From the NCBI GenBank assembly GCA_029776255.1, contig JAKOTN010000023.1, forward strand, positions 1 to 64,000: DNA of 64,000 bases, read 5' to 3'. The notes under the pieces were generated by a model that worked only from the letters and a program-made list of their open reading frames with translations, did not search any database and was not told the origin of the DNA. Both the position numbers and the translations under genes were made by a program. This stretch comes from Pseudomonadota bacterium. GTDB lineage: Bacteria; Pseudomonadota; Gammaproteobacteria; Burkholderiales; Rhodocyclaceae. Every line of letters begins with the position of its first letter. The first letter of the stretch is position 1. Of the stretch, positions 17,075 through 25,988 are shown in pieces.

Positions 17075-17695
17075 TTATTCTGAACGGGGAGCAACCGTTT
17101 GCGCGGGACGCAAATGCAATGCCTCACCCTTGGCAACCGGCGTCGTTGTAGGGCTGTTGCTGCCTTTGGTTTTCGGCTGAATGATCGCGCGCGCGCGCGT
17201 CTGCGCGGTAGCCCCTGCCGTTTTGGCGGTACCGCTACCCGCGTTGACCACATATTGTTCGTTCAGGGAATCGTAGGAAATGAAGGGTCCGCGGGCTTCA
17301 TCAAGCCCACTTTTGACCCAGGCACGAATGTAAAAATCGGTTTTCTCGCTACGGGCATCGTGTTCGATGCGCTCTGCCTCGCCTTCGACGTAGTCGTCAC
17401 GACCGTCGCGCTTTTGCTTGAAGCGTGCCAGGCCATTGGCACCGCCGGTGGCAACCCCTTTCTGAAAGCCATCGGCGTCCTGCGTTACCACTAAATGGCT
17501 GGTGCGTATTTCCGTCGTTCCTTGGGTTAGCACAACGTTGCCGTCGAGAATTTTCACCTTTTTAATATCGTCAATACTCATCCGATCGGCCTCAAGGTGA
17601 ATCGGCTTTTCACGGTCGGCGCGTTCCGCTTGGACAGATATCGAAAATACCAGCAGCAAGCTGCTTGCACAGACGCGATAGATGATTTTTCTCAT
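17075..17695 (-). CDS. lptA: LPS transport periplasmic protein LptA
   Basis: A 206-residue periplasmic bridge protein of the Lpt machine, which carries lipopolysaccharide from the inner to the outer membrane. The signal peptide ends near SVQA. The OstA-type repeat is clear: PIHLEADRMSIDD, then LDGNVVLTQGTTEIRTSHLVV. The C-terminal tail is long and polar. Start chosen at MRKIIYR; twelve extra upstream codons overlap lptC. It starts four bases past the lptC stop. lptB, which often follows, is absent here. Downstream, a GGCACGG/CCGTGCC hairpin (17047-17067) without a U tract on this strand may help end transcription. Confidence 0.92.
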   Translation of the reverse strand: MRKIIYRVCASSLLLVFSISVQAERADREKPIHLEADRMSIDDIKKVKILDGNVVLTQGTTEIRTSHLVVTQDADGFQKGVATGGANGLARFKQKRDGRDDYVEGEAERIEHDARSEKTDFYIRAWVKSGLDEARGPFISYDSLNEQYVVNAGSGTAKTAGATAQTRARAIIQPKTKGSNSPTTTPVAKGEALHLRPAQTVAPRSE

Positions 17696-17699
17696 GGGC

Positions 17700-18287
17700 C
17701 TATTTTTTCTTCCTGCCAAACCGGCTTTCAAGTTCGCCTGTTACCTGAGACTCTAATAAATAGGTCTGCAATTTGTTATCCACCTGCATTCCTACACCGC
17801 GCAGCACGGAGTTGTCTTGAGTGATTACTACTTTGCTTTTGGTGAAAGCTTGTTCGGGATCCGATAGCACCGTCAAATCTGGCGATTCGACCAACAGTTC
17901 TCCCGATTTGTCGTTCGCCGCCCGTCGCACTTCAACTTTTTCGAGCAAGTCGACCCGCTCTCCCTTGCTGCTTAGATGCCCATGATTCGCGCTGACGGTA
18001 ACTGGCGGGCGTGTCGGGTGTAACAGCAGAAGCCGCGGTTGAATCAGATCGGTGGCGTCGTCGTCGGGGTAGTGACGAATTTCCTTGGCGTGCAAAGTGT
18101 ATTGCAGGGTTCCGGTGGTGTTGAGTTTGTGCAAAATGGCGTCGTTTACGATGTAGTCTGGGTCGTGGCGCTTCTTGCCATCGTGGCGATCACTCGGCAC
18201 CTCGGTGGCGTATCGTAGCCAAAAGGTGAGAGCCGCCAGAGCCAACAGTATTCCAAGCGGTAGAAAAGCGGTATTTCCTTGTTTCAT
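17700..18287 (-). CDS. lptC: LPS export ABC transporter periplasmic protein LptC
   Basis: A 195-residue bitopic protein. One N-terminal helix (residues about 8-24) anchors a periplasmic domain that receives lipopolysaccharide from LptBFG and passes it to LptA. Family features are DYIVNDA near residue 45, LHAKEIRHYPDDDATDL, and the beta-jellyroll segments up to VGMQVDNKLQTYLLESQV, which also ends many homologues. The ATG at 18287 precedes the signal anchor; the 41 upstream codons are arginine-rich and unlikely. Placed between kdsD and lptA, as in many betaproteobacteria. Confidence 0.92.
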   Translation of the reverse strand: MKQGNTAFLPLGILLALAALTFWLRYATEVPSDRHDGKKRHDPDYIVNDAILHKLNTTGTLQYTLHAKEIRHYPDDDATDLIQPRLLLLHPTRPPVTVSANHGHLSSKGERVDLLEKVEVRRAANDKSGELLVESPDLTVLSDPEQAFTKSKVVITQDNSVLRGVGMQVDNKLQTYLLESQVTGELESRFGRKKK

Positions 18288-18342
18288 TGTCGAAACGAGC
18301 GCCGATTCGCGATTGCGACGAGACCTTGGCTTCCGATCGGCA

Positions 18343-19317
18343 TCAGATGACCTTTGCCTTGAACAAGTCGTGCATGTTGAGCGCCCCAACCACAAGACCA
18401 TCTTCATCAATCACTGGTAGTTGATTGATTTTATGTTGTTCCATCATTTCGACCGCTTCAATGGCGAGCCGGTTGGGTGTGATGGCGCGAGGTTTGCAGC
18501 CCATGATGTCGGCGGCGTGAAGTTTCCGCAAATCAAAATCTCCAGCGAAGGCGCGACGCAAGTCGCCATCCGTAACGATGCCGAGCAAATGTCGTTCCGG
18601 ACTCACCACCACGGTCATGCCGATGCCGCCGCGAGAAATTTCGAGAATGGCATCGGCGACCGGGGTTTCCGGAGAGACTTTTGGAATCGTTTCTCCTGAA
18701 CGCATGACATCACGCACGTGCGTCAACAAGCGGCGCCCGAGTCGGCCACCTGGGTGCGAACGGGCGAAATCGTCGCGGCTGAAACCGCGCGCGTCTAGCA
18801 AGGCGACGGCCAAGGCATCGCCAAGCGCCAGCGCCGCGGTGGTGCTGGCTGTCGGCGCCAGATTCAGTGGACATGCTTCCTGCGCGACCGCGGCGTCGAG
18901 GTGGATATCCGCTGCAAGGGCCAGCGACGACCGCCGGTTGCCGGTCATGGCGATCAGCTTGGCGCCCTGCCGTTTGATGATCGGCACGATGGTCAGCAAT
19001 TCGGCGGCTTCGCCCGAATTGGAGAGCGCTATCAAAATGTCCTCGCGCGTGATCATTCCCAGATCGCCGTGGCTGGCCTCGGCCGGGTGAACAAAATAGG
19101 CCGGTGTTCCAGTGCTGGCCAATGTCGAGGCGATCTTGCGGCCGACATGCCCGGATTTACCCATGCCGCTGACGATCACTCGGCCGCGACAATCGAGAAT
19201 GAACCGCAATGCCTCGATAAAGTCACCATTGATGCGGTCACGCAAGGCCAGAATCGCGTCGGCTTCGATGCGCAACACCTGGCGAGCCAGTTCGAGAGTA
19301 TGGGCGGAAGACGGCAC
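18343..19317 (-). CDS. kdsD: D-arabinose 5-phosphate isomerase (KdsD/KpsF type)
   Basis: A 324-residue enzyme that makes D-arabinose 5-phosphate from D-ribulose 5-phosphate, the first step of KDO synthesis for lipopolysaccharide. The N-terminal SIS domain carries VSGMGKSGHVGRKIAST and the HPAEASHGDLGMI loop; two CBS domains follow (DVMRSG onwards, and ADIMGCKPRAI onwards). No ATG lies near the expected start, so the GTG at 19317 is chosen: it leaves about 12 residues before the first conserved helix, as in homologues. It heads the kdsD-lptC-lptA unit. Confidence 0.92.
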   Translation of the reverse strand: MPSSAHTLELARQVLRIEADAILALRDRINGDFIEALRFILDCRGRVIVSGMGKSGHVGRKIASTLASTGTPAYFVHPAEASHGDLGMITREDILIALSNSGEAAELLTIVPIIKRQGAKLIAMTGNRRSSLALAADIHLDAAVAQEACPLNLAPTASTTAALALGDALAVALLDARGFSRDDFARSHPGGRLGRRLLTHVRDVMRSGETIPKVSPETPVADAILEISRGGIGMTVVVSPERHLLGIVTDGDLRRAFAGDFDLRKLHAADIMGCKPRAITPNRLAIEAVEMMEQHKINQLPVIDEDGLVVGALNMHDLFKAKVI

Positions 19318-19495
19318 GATGAATTGGAGATACGACGGAAGACGGGGAGAATATAGCAGAACGCCCCGACTGACTACACCGGCCAGAGTCCCGCGACTTC
19401 GACAACGATCACTCGTATGGAAGTCGGCAGAACCGGCGCGGTGAAACGATCCGATGAGCGACGACGCAGCGTTTTTGTTTTGCTTGACGGGGCGC

Positions 19496-20197
19496 TCAGT
19501 TGGCGACACAGACGGTGTAAGTCAAACCGTCGACGATACTCGCGGTCGCGGTCGCCGCTGTGTCGCGCGCCGAACCGGACAGTACCGCCTGCACCGATCC
19601 ACCGGCGGTGTTGCCGTCATCCATGGCGGTGTCGATCTGCCTGACGTAACGCCCGAGGATGCCGTCCGAACAAACGAAAAAGGTGCCGCGCATGCCGGAG
19701 ATATAAGGCGCTGCTGCGCCCGCCGCGCTGATGCCGCTTTCGATGCCGATCAACCCTCCATCGGCATTGCGCGGCAGGTAGTTGGCATCGTTAACCGATA
19801 GCGGACCGGTCGCCAGGTTGGCCAATCGGACATGCTGCCAGAAAACAAAGGTTTCGCTAGTCACCGCATTGGCATTCCACGCGCCATCGATGCGGCCATT
19901 GTTTTGCGCGCAAAGACCGGCGGCGGCCGGAGTACATGCCTTCGCGGTATTGGCCGGCGGGAAGGCCGCATCCAGTTGCGCCTGCGTCTGATCGCCTGGC
20001 AAGGCCCGGAAACGGTCTTGAAAGCCATAGACCACCGTGGATACCGTGCGGAAATCACCGATCATGTTCTTGACCTTGGCGCTGTTGATCAACTCCTGTC
20101 CCTTGAGCACCCCCCCCAGCAGCAGGCCAATGATGACGAGTACAATCGCGATCTCAACCAGCGTAAAGCCCGACTGTTGTCTGTTCAATTGGTTCAC
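19496..20197 (-). CDS. Type IV prepilin-like protein (orphan pseudopilin)
   Basis: A 233-residue secreted subunit. The prepilin peptidase site is SG-FTLVEIAIVLVIIGLLLGG with Glu at +5 of the mature chain, so it would be processed by PilD and methylated on Phe. The mature part is about 220 residues, longer than many minor pilins, and has four cysteines that could form disulphides. The start is a GTG with a GGAG ribosome site six bases upstream; a longer ATG frame to 20263 adds 22 residues. No pilus or type II secretion genes are nearby, so its partner machine is unknown. Confidence 0.85.
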   Translation of the reverse strand: MNQLNRQQSGFTLVEIAIVLVIIGLLLGGVLKGQELINSAKVKNMIGDFRTVSTVVYGFQDRFRALPGDQTQAQLDAAFPPANTAKACTPAAAGLCAQNNGRIDGAWNANAVTSETFVFWQHVRLANLATGPLSVNDANYLPRNADGGLIGIESGISAAGAAAPYISGMRGTFFVCSDGILGRYVRQIDTAMDDGNTAGGSVQAVLSGSARDTAATATASIVDGLTYTVCVAN

Positions 20198-20376
20198 TTC
20201 GTTCTCCAAGCGGTGTCGAAAATCTTGTACTCGAAGAAGCACGTTTTGTGCCAGAAAAATCACACTAATTCGGTGTCAGCGGCGTCCGCGCCTGTCCAAT
20301 TCCCGACACTATCGTCGGGAATTGGACTATTCCTCTGCTTGTCGCACCACTCCGCGTGGTCTGCCGGAGTGACGGC

Positions 20377-22101
20377 ATGACGCTTCTTGGACGCCTGGCG
20401 GTCGTCTTGCGTAGCCGCCAACGTTGGCTGCTGATTGCCATGCTGATGTTTTTGCATTTGGCGTTGTTGGCCGGTGCCGAAACCGCGATCAGCCTGTACT
20501 GCTGGCTGGTCAATCTCGGGTTGTTCATTCTTTGGCAGCCGTTCTATTACGCCGAGCGACGGGTCGATCTCGGTGGGCTGGTGGTGATCGCGCTGGTGCT
20601 TGGTGCCGGTATTGCTTTGTACGACTGGTGGCTGCTGATCCTTTGGGTGATCGTCCTGGCCGCACTGGTTGGCGGACGTGTGATGTTCATTGATCATTTG
20701 CCGACGCGAATCGTTTACTTAAATGCCTTTGCTTATCTTTTAACCGCCCTTCTTTTTCGGCTGGTACCCCAGGTGATGCCGGCGGCGACCCTGGGCGCGC
20801 CACTGCTGGATCGCGTATTCGCTTACGGCATGCCGGTTTTTTTCGTGGTGATGTGGCTGCTACCGACTTCGCCGGAAGATGACAAACCCGTTCGCACCGA
20901 AGGGGCGATGCTCGACTTGTTTTACAGCATTTTCATTTTTCTGCTGGTCGCCGTTCTTTTTCTCGGCAGTCTGGCTTTCATGCTGTTGCAACAGGCTGAT
21001 TATTTCGTGGCGGTTCTGAACACGTTGATCGCCGTGGCGGTGTCCCTGCTGTTGATCGGGTGGACCTGGAACACCCACCCTGGCTTCACCGGTATCGGAG
21101 TTTTCTTCTCGCGCTATCTGCTAACCATCGGTCTGCCCTTTGAAAAATGGCTGCACCGACTGACGGCGATGGCCGCTAGGGAAAGCGACCCCGAAGTGTT
21201 TCTCTCGCACGCACTTCACGATTTGCTCAATCTGCCGTGGATCGAAGGAGGGACTTGGCGAGCCGGTGTGCTTCGAGGCTCTTTTGGCCGAGCATCGAAA
21301 TTTCGCCAGGATTTTCCCGGCCAGCCGTTGATTCTCAGTCTGCACACGCAACATAAGCTTAGCCCGGCTCTGGTTTGGCATTTCCACCTGCTGGCGCAGT
21401 TGGCCAATGAACACTACGTTGCCAAATTGCGGGCGCGCGAGTTGCAACAAGTCAGCTATTTGCGCGCGGTTCACGAAACCGGCGCTCGTTTGACGCATGA
21501 TGTGAAAAACCTCTTGCAGTCCTTGAACAATCTTTGTTATCTCGCACAAACCATCAGCAGCCATGACAGCGAACGCGTTGAAGCTCTCCTGCAACGGCAA
21601 TTGCCCCAAATCACCTTGCGGTTGCAGCAAACCCTCGCGAAACTGCAAAAACCGGAAGTCGAAAAGGGCGGTTTTTCGCCGGCGGCGCTTTGGTGGACAA
21701 CTTTGCGGCAGCGCTACATCGACACGCCGATTGATTTCGCCGCCGTGGAAATCGACGCCAACGTGTCGCTACCGACAGTGTTGTTCGATAGCGTTGCCGA
21801 TAACCTCCTGCATAACGCCCTACTAAAAAAACAAACGGAAAACCACCTGCGGATCGCGATCCGCATCGCGGCGGACGCCTCCATATTAAGCGTCAGCGAT
21901 ACCGGTAGTCCGCTGGGAGACACGTTGGCGCACGCGTTATTTCACGGACCCGTGTCGTCCGAAAATGGATTGGGAATCGGCCTTTATCACGCCTATCAAC
22001 AGGCCGAACGTCATGGCTACGCATTGCGTTTGGCTGCCAACAACCCCGGTCAGGTGTGTTTCGAGTTGCGCCGGCGCGAAAAAGTCGTCGCCTCCAGCTA
22101 G
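20377..22101 (+). CDS. Membrane sensor histidine kinase
   Basis: A 574-residue protein. About the first 240 residues hold a run of membrane helices (probably seven or eight) with no recognised sensor domain. A cytoplasmic linker follows. The phospho-acceptor His374 is in LTHDVKNLLQSLNNL, an H-box of the HDxKN type. The ATPase part has a weak N box (NLLHNALLKK), G1 (SDTGSPLG) and G2 (ENGLGIGLYHA). No response regulator is adjacent. The stop overlaps the stop of the adenylate cyclase on the other strand by four bases. The start at 20377 is preferred to an in-frame GTG at 20356. Confidence 0.85.
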   Translation: MTLLGRLAVVLRSRQRWLLIAMLMFLHLALLAGAETAISLYCWLVNLGLFILWQPFYYAERRVDLGGLVVIALVLGAGIALYDWWLLILWVIVLAALVGGRVMFIDHLPTRIVYLNAFAYLLTALLFRLVPQVMPAATLGAPLLDRVFAYGMPVFFVVMWLLPTSPEDDKPVRTEGAMLDLFYSIFIFLLVAVLFLGSLAFMLLQQADYFVAVLNTLIAVAVSLLLIGWTWNTHPGFTGIGVFFSRYLLTIGLPFEKWLHRLTAMAARESDPEVFLSHALHDLLNLPWIEGGTWRAGVLRGSFGRASKFRQDFPGQPLILSLHTQHKLSPALVWHFHLLAQLANEHYVAKLRARELQQVSYLRAVHETGARLTHDVKNLLQSLNNLCYLAQTISSHDSERVEALLQRQLPQITLRLQQTLAKLQKPEVEKGGFSPAALWWTTLRQRYIDTPIDFAAVEIDANVSLPTVLFDSVADNLLHNALLKKQTENHLRIAIRIAADASILSVSDTGSPLGDTLAHALFHGPVSSENGLGIGLYHAYQQAERHGYALRLAANNPGQVCFELRRREKVVASS

Positions 22102-23387
22102 ATCGGAGTGGAGTGGCCGTCACGCCGGCCGACCAAGCGGTGAACGACCATATTTCCCTTGCCTTTGAGGTGAATGGTCTGTGGTGCCTGGAACTCAAAT
22201 CGGGAGCACAGACGCCGGTAACTCCGCTCGTCGACCTGAACCATGCCCGGAACGCCTTCCGTGGTAATCCGGCTGGCGATATTGACGGTGTCGCCCCAGA
22301 GGTCGTAGATGAATTTCTTCGTGCCAACCACGCCCGCGACCACCGGCCCGGTTCCGATACCGATGCGGACATCGAGGTGCATCTCGTTGATATTGAAATC
22401 GTGGTGCAGCAAGCTGCACATTTCCAACGCCATCTCGGCCAACGATTCGGTATAGTCGCCTTCGGTGTCGTTCAAGCCACCCGCGACCATGTAGGCATCG
22501 CCGATGGTTTTTATTTTTTCCAGGCCATATTTTCCGGCAAGCTCGTCGAAGCAGGAGAATATCTTGTTCAGCATGGCAAAAACCTGTTTTGGAGAAAGAC
22601 CCTCTGCGACTCTGGTGAAATTCACGATGTCGGCAAACATCACGGAAACCTCGGCAAAACCGTCGACGATGGGCTGATTGCTGTTTTTCAAGCGTTCGGC
22701 GATTGGCGCGGGGAGAATATTCAGCAACAGTCTTTCCGAACGGCCCTGTTCGATTTGCAACAGGCGGTGCGCATCCTGCAATCGCTCCTGGGCTTTATGT
22801 TTCTCATTATCGGAATAGCGCAAAAGCAAGTAGACGATGGTCGAAACAGCGATGAAGTTGAGAGCGAAAAAAAATGCCGAGGTTTGCGGTGACACCTTTT
22901 GCGGCTGAACGACGATGGTGTCGGCCAGGTAATAATCGAAGGCGCCGGAAACCGTGGTGAGAAAAACGTAAGCAAAAAACCAAGCTCCCGATTCTCGCGG
23001 GCCGATAAATAAAACCGCGCCGATTGGCGCCAGGAGTGCCCAGAGGCTGATGCCGCTGGATGTGATGAAACTGCCGATACTCCATTGCGCCACGAAAGGC
23101 GTAAACAAAAACAACGACAACTGCAAAACCCTAAACACATTAAAATCAAGGGTTTTAAGGTAAATTAGTAAGTTGCCAACAAGTAGGAGCTGCAACAGAA
23201 ATGGTAGATTCGACGAGAATCGTGGGCCGAGTTGCCAATAAATCAGCAACCAGACCATTGACGCCAGGCAAATCAGGCCGGTGGCGAAAACAAGTAGCGA
23301 CTTTTGCAGGCGCAACTCTTCGGAATCCGACGGCGATATCCCGGCATTGCGTAGCCGATCGACAAAGGTCGGCGTGACGACAGTCAT
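22098..23387 (-). CDS. Membrane class III adenylate cyclase
   Basis: A 429-residue protein. The N-terminal 200 residues contain about six membrane helices, followed by a short coiled linker (ERLQDAHRLLQIEQGRSERLLLNILP) and a class III cyclase domain at about 240-415. Metal-binding aspartates are in MFADIVNFT and in GDAYMVAGG. The base-selecting pair is Lys (EKIKTIGDAY) and Asp (YDLWGDTVNIASR), as in ATP-specific enzymes, so the product should be cAMP. The fold around residues 20-200 is not a HAMP or CHASE domain I can name. Convergent with the histidine kinase gene. Confidence 0.9.
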   Translation of the reverse strand: MTVVTPTFVDRLRNAGISPSDSEELRLQKSLLVFATGLICLASMVWLLIYWQLGPRFSSNLPFLLQLLLVGNLLIYLKTLDFNVFRVLQLSLFLFTPFVAQWSIGSFITSSGISLWALLAPIGAVLFIGPRESGAWFFAYVFLTTVSGAFDYYLADTIVVQPQKVSPQTSAFFFALNFIAVSTIVYLLLRYSDNEKHKAQERLQDAHRLLQIEQGRSERLLLNILPAPIAERLKNSNQPIVDGFAEVSVMFADIVNFTRVAEGLSPKQVFAMLNKIFSCFDELAGKYGLEKIKTIGDAYMVAGGLNDTEGDYTESLAEMALEMCSLLHHDFNINEMHLDVRIGIGTGPVVAGVVGTKKFIYDLWGDTVNIASRITTEGVPGMVQVDERSYRRLCSRFEFQAPQTIHLKGKGNMVVHRLVGRRDGHSTPI

Positions 23388-23651
23388 CGGTGGTTAAGTG
23401 AGTAGAACGAAAGCATAGCGTTATTGGACCCTAAACCGTCGGCAGGGTCAATCCGGCGACTTCTGACCGCGGTGGGCGTCGATGGATTCCGTGGCCGAAA
23501 GCGAATGAAAACGAATTTTTCCGACAAGCGAACGTCGATCTTCTTTGCCAACGAAGCAGGCCGTGCGGAATGACATATTGTTTCACGCCCGCGCCTAGGT
23601 TCACCACGCGCCAGAAGGGAATCCGCCTTGTCGCCATAGAGCTTTCGTTCC

Positions 23652-23680
23652 TATACAAGGCAGTATTTTTCCCGTAGAAT
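23652..23680 (+). promoter_or_regulatory. Predicted sigma-70 promoter of the arg cluster
   Basis: TATACA (23652-23657), a 17-base spacer and TAGAAT (23675-23680). The -35 box matches consensus in four of six positions and the -10 box in five of six. Transcription would start near 23687, giving a leader of about 130 bases before argD. Confidence 0.5.
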
Positions 23681-23763
23681 CCTTGCTTTGTCACCCGGTG
23701 AGTCCGTCTGTTGGCGACCCATCGAGGCGTTCCGCGATTGAAATTGGAACGCAGAGCGTAATC

Positions 23764-23781
23764 CGGCGGCGCAAGCCGCCG
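23764..23781 (+). promoter_or_regulatory. Leader hairpin before argD, possible attenuator
   Basis: A 7-bp GC stem, CGGCGGC (23764-23770) with GCCGCCG (23775-23781), closed by a GCAA tetraloop and followed by TTTCAGTTTAAAA. It lies 33 bases before the argD ATG, within the transcribed leader if the predicted promoter is right. The U tract is broken, so termination would be weak. Confidence 0.4.
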
Positions 23782-23814
23782 TTTCAGTTTAAAAGCCTCC
23801 GCAATGGGTGATCC

Positions 23815-24990
23815 ATGTCTCATGTGATGAATACCTACGATCGCTTGCCGATTGCTTTCAGCCATGGTGACGGCAGTTGGCTCACCGACACCGATGGCAA
23901 ATGTTATCTCGATGCTTTAGCGGGAATCGCCGTATCCACGTTGGGGCACAATCACCCGGCTTTGGTCGCTGCCTTGGCGGCGCAAGCGCAGCGGCTGTTG
24001 CATGTTTCGAACCTTTACCGCATTCCGCAACAGGAGCAACTGGCCGAAAAGCTGGCCGCGCTGGCGGGAATGGACGAAGTCTTTTTTTGCAATTCGGGCT
24101 GCGAAGCCAACGAAGCGGCAATTAAGCTGGCCCGATATTTTGGGCATCGACGGGATGTCGACAGCCCGGTGATCGTGGTCATGGAGAAGGCATTCCACGG
24201 CCGCACCATGGCCACGCTGTCGGCTACGGGCAACCGCAAGGCGCAGGCGGGCTTCGAGCCGCTGCTGCCGGGTTTTGTCCGTGTTCCTTATAACGACCTC
24301 GACGCGATCCGCGCCGTTGCCAGACACAACAAGAACATCGTCGCCGTGATGCTGGAGATTGTCCAGGGCGAGGGCGGGGTCAATATCGCCGATGGCGATT
24401 TTCAGCGTGGGCTGCGCCAATTGTGCGATGAACACGACTGGCTGATGATTTGCGACGAAGTCCAGTGCGGCATGGGTCGCACCGGCACCTGGTTCGCCTT
24501 CCAGCATGCGGGCATTCATCCCGATGTGGTTACGCTGGCCAAGGGATTGGGTGGCGGCGTTCCCATCGGCGCATGCTTGGTTGGAGGTCGGGCCACGGGT
24601 TTGTTCACGCCCGGTAACCATGGCTCCACGTTCGGTGGCAACCCCTTGGCTACCGCTGCCGCGTTGACGACCATCGGGGTCGTCGAAAAGGACAGGTTGA
24701 TCGACAGCGCGGTGCTTGTCGGCAAAATCGTTCGCCAGGGGTTGCGGGAAGGATTGGCCGACTGTGCGGGTGTGGTCGATATTCGCGGGCGGGGCCTGAT
24801 GATTGGAGTTGAACTGGATCGACCGTGTGGCGAACTGGTCACCCGAGCCCTCAAGATCGGCCTGCTGATCAATGTCACCGCGGACAAGGTCGTGCGCCTG
24901 TTGCCACCACTAATCTTCAGTGCCGACGACGCGCGAGAGCTGGTGTCGCGCCTTACAAAGCTGATTCGCGACTTTCTCGCCGCCCAATAG
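23815..24990 (+). CDS. argD: Acetylornithine aminotransferase
   Basis: A 391-residue class III PLP aminotransferase of arginine synthesis; it transfers an amino group from glutamate to N-acetylglutamate semialdehyde. Motifs are FCNSGCEANEAAIKLAR, AFHGRTMATLSATG, the PLP-phosphate region with CDEVQCGMGRTG, and the Schiff-base lysine in TLAKGLGGGVPIGA. The C-terminus KVVRLLPPLIFS is typical. It is nine bases upstream of argF and shares its transcript. E. coli-type ArgD enzymes also act on succinyldiaminopimelate in lysine synthesis. Confidence 0.96.
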   Translation: MSHVMNTYDRLPIAFSHGDGSWLTDTDGKCYLDALAGIAVSTLGHNHPALVAALAAQAQRLLHVSNLYRIPQQEQLAEKLAALAGMDEVFFCNSGCEANEAAIKLARYFGHRRDVDSPVIVVMEKAFHGRTMATLSATGNRKAQAGFEPLLPGFVRVPYNDLDAIRAVARHNKNIVAVMLEIVQGEGGVNIADGDFQRGLRQLCDEHDWLMICDEVQCGMGRTGTWFAFQHAGIHPDVVTLAKGLGGGVPIGACLVGGRATGLFTPGNHGSTFGGNPLATAAALTTIGVVEKDRLIDSAVLVGKIVRQGLREGLADCAGVVDIRGRGLMIGVELDRPCGELVTRALKIGLLINVTADKVVRLLPPLIFSADDARELVSRLTKLIRDFLAAQ

Positions 24991-24999
24991 GGAGTTGTC

Positions 25000-25950
25000 A
25001 TGGACAGCGTCAAACATTTTCTGCAGTTCAAGGATTTTTCGCGAGCGCAGTTCGATTACCTTTTTGCGCGCGCCGCGTGGATCAAGGCGCAGTTCAAGGC
25101 TTATCGGAAATATTGGCCGCTCAGTGATCGTACGCTGGTGATGATCTTCGAAAAAGCAAGCACCCGCACACGCTTGTCGTTCGAGGCCGGCATGCAGCAG
25201 CTTGGCGGCTCGGCGATCTATCTCAACAGTCGTGACTCGCAACTCCAGCGAGGCGAGTCCGTCGAGGATGCGGCGCAAGTGATATCGCGAATGAGCGACG
25301 TGGTGATGATCCGCACCTTCGAGCAGGCGCTCATTGAGCGTTTTGCCGCCAACTCGCGCGTGCCGGTCATCAATGGTCTGACCAATGAGTACCATCCGTG
25401 TCAAATCGTTGCCGATATCTTCACTTTCATCGAGCATCGCGGTCCGATTCAAGGCAAAACCGTGGCCTGGATCGGCGATTCGAACAATGTCTGCAACACT
25501 TGGCTTCAAGCCGCCGAGGTCCTTGATTTCAAGGTGCATGTTTCCACCCCGCCAGGCTACGAGGTCGAACCGGCGCGCGCCGGTCTGCGGAGCGCTTTGC
25601 ATTACGAGGAATTTTCCGACCCTCTTGAAGCGACGCGCAACAGCGACCTGGTGACCACCGATGTGTGGACATCGATGGGCTTCGAGGCAGAGAACGAGGA
25701 GCGGCGCCGCGACTTCGCCGACTGGCAGGTCGGCCCGGATATGATGCGCGTCGCCAGACCACGGGCGCTGTTCATGCACTGCCTGCCGGTGCATCGCGGC
25801 GAGGAAGTCGCCGCCGCCGTCATCGACGGACCGCAAAGTGTGGTCTGGGACGAAGCCGAAAACCGCATGCATACCCAGAAAGCCTTGCTGGAGTATCTCC
25901 TGCTTGGTCATGTCGATGTTTCCAGCGATGTCGCGAAATCTGATTCGTGA
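25000..25950 (+). CDS. argF: Ornithine carbamoyltransferase
   Basis: A 316-residue cytoplasmic enzyme that joins carbamoyl phosphate and ornithine to form citrulline. The carbamoyl-phosphate site is STRTRLSFEAG; the ornithine loop is visible as HCLPVHRGEEV near the C-terminus, with HPCQIVADIFT in between. Length is normal for the anabolic enzyme. It lies between argD (nine bases before) and argG (38 bases after). Confidence 0.97.
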   Translation: MDSVKHFLQFKDFSRAQFDYLFARAAWIKAQFKAYRKYWPLSDRTLVMIFEKASTRTRLSFEAGMQQLGGSAIYLNSRDSQLQRGESVEDAAQVISRMSDVVMIRTFEQALIERFAANSRVPVINGLTNEYHPCQIVADIFTFIEHRGPIQGKTVAWIGDSNNVCNTWLQAAEVLDFKVHVSTPPGYEVEPARAGLRSALHYEEFSDPLEATRNSDLVTTDVWTSMGFEAENEERRRDFADWQVGPDMMRVARPRALFMHCLPVHRGEEVAAAVIDGPQSVVWDEAENRMHTQKALLEYLLLGHVDVSSDVAKSDS

Positions 25951-25988
25951 TTGTCGCGATTGATCCGTAAATTGGTGCAGGAATAAAC

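Larger units (their letters stand above)
23388..23814. other. Divergent intergenic region, adenylate cyclase to argD
   Basis: A region of 427 bases with no gene that I can support. It holds the probable argD promoter (23652-23680), a GNRA-loop hairpin in the argD leader (23764-23781) and presumably the cyclase promoter. A 144-codon frame on the minus strand (23431-23865) overlaps the argD start and has no family character. Confidence 0.5.

Noticed and set aside
23431-23865. 144-codon minus-strand frame across the argD start
   Set aside because: It overlaps the conserved argD N-terminus and the promoter, with no domain character.
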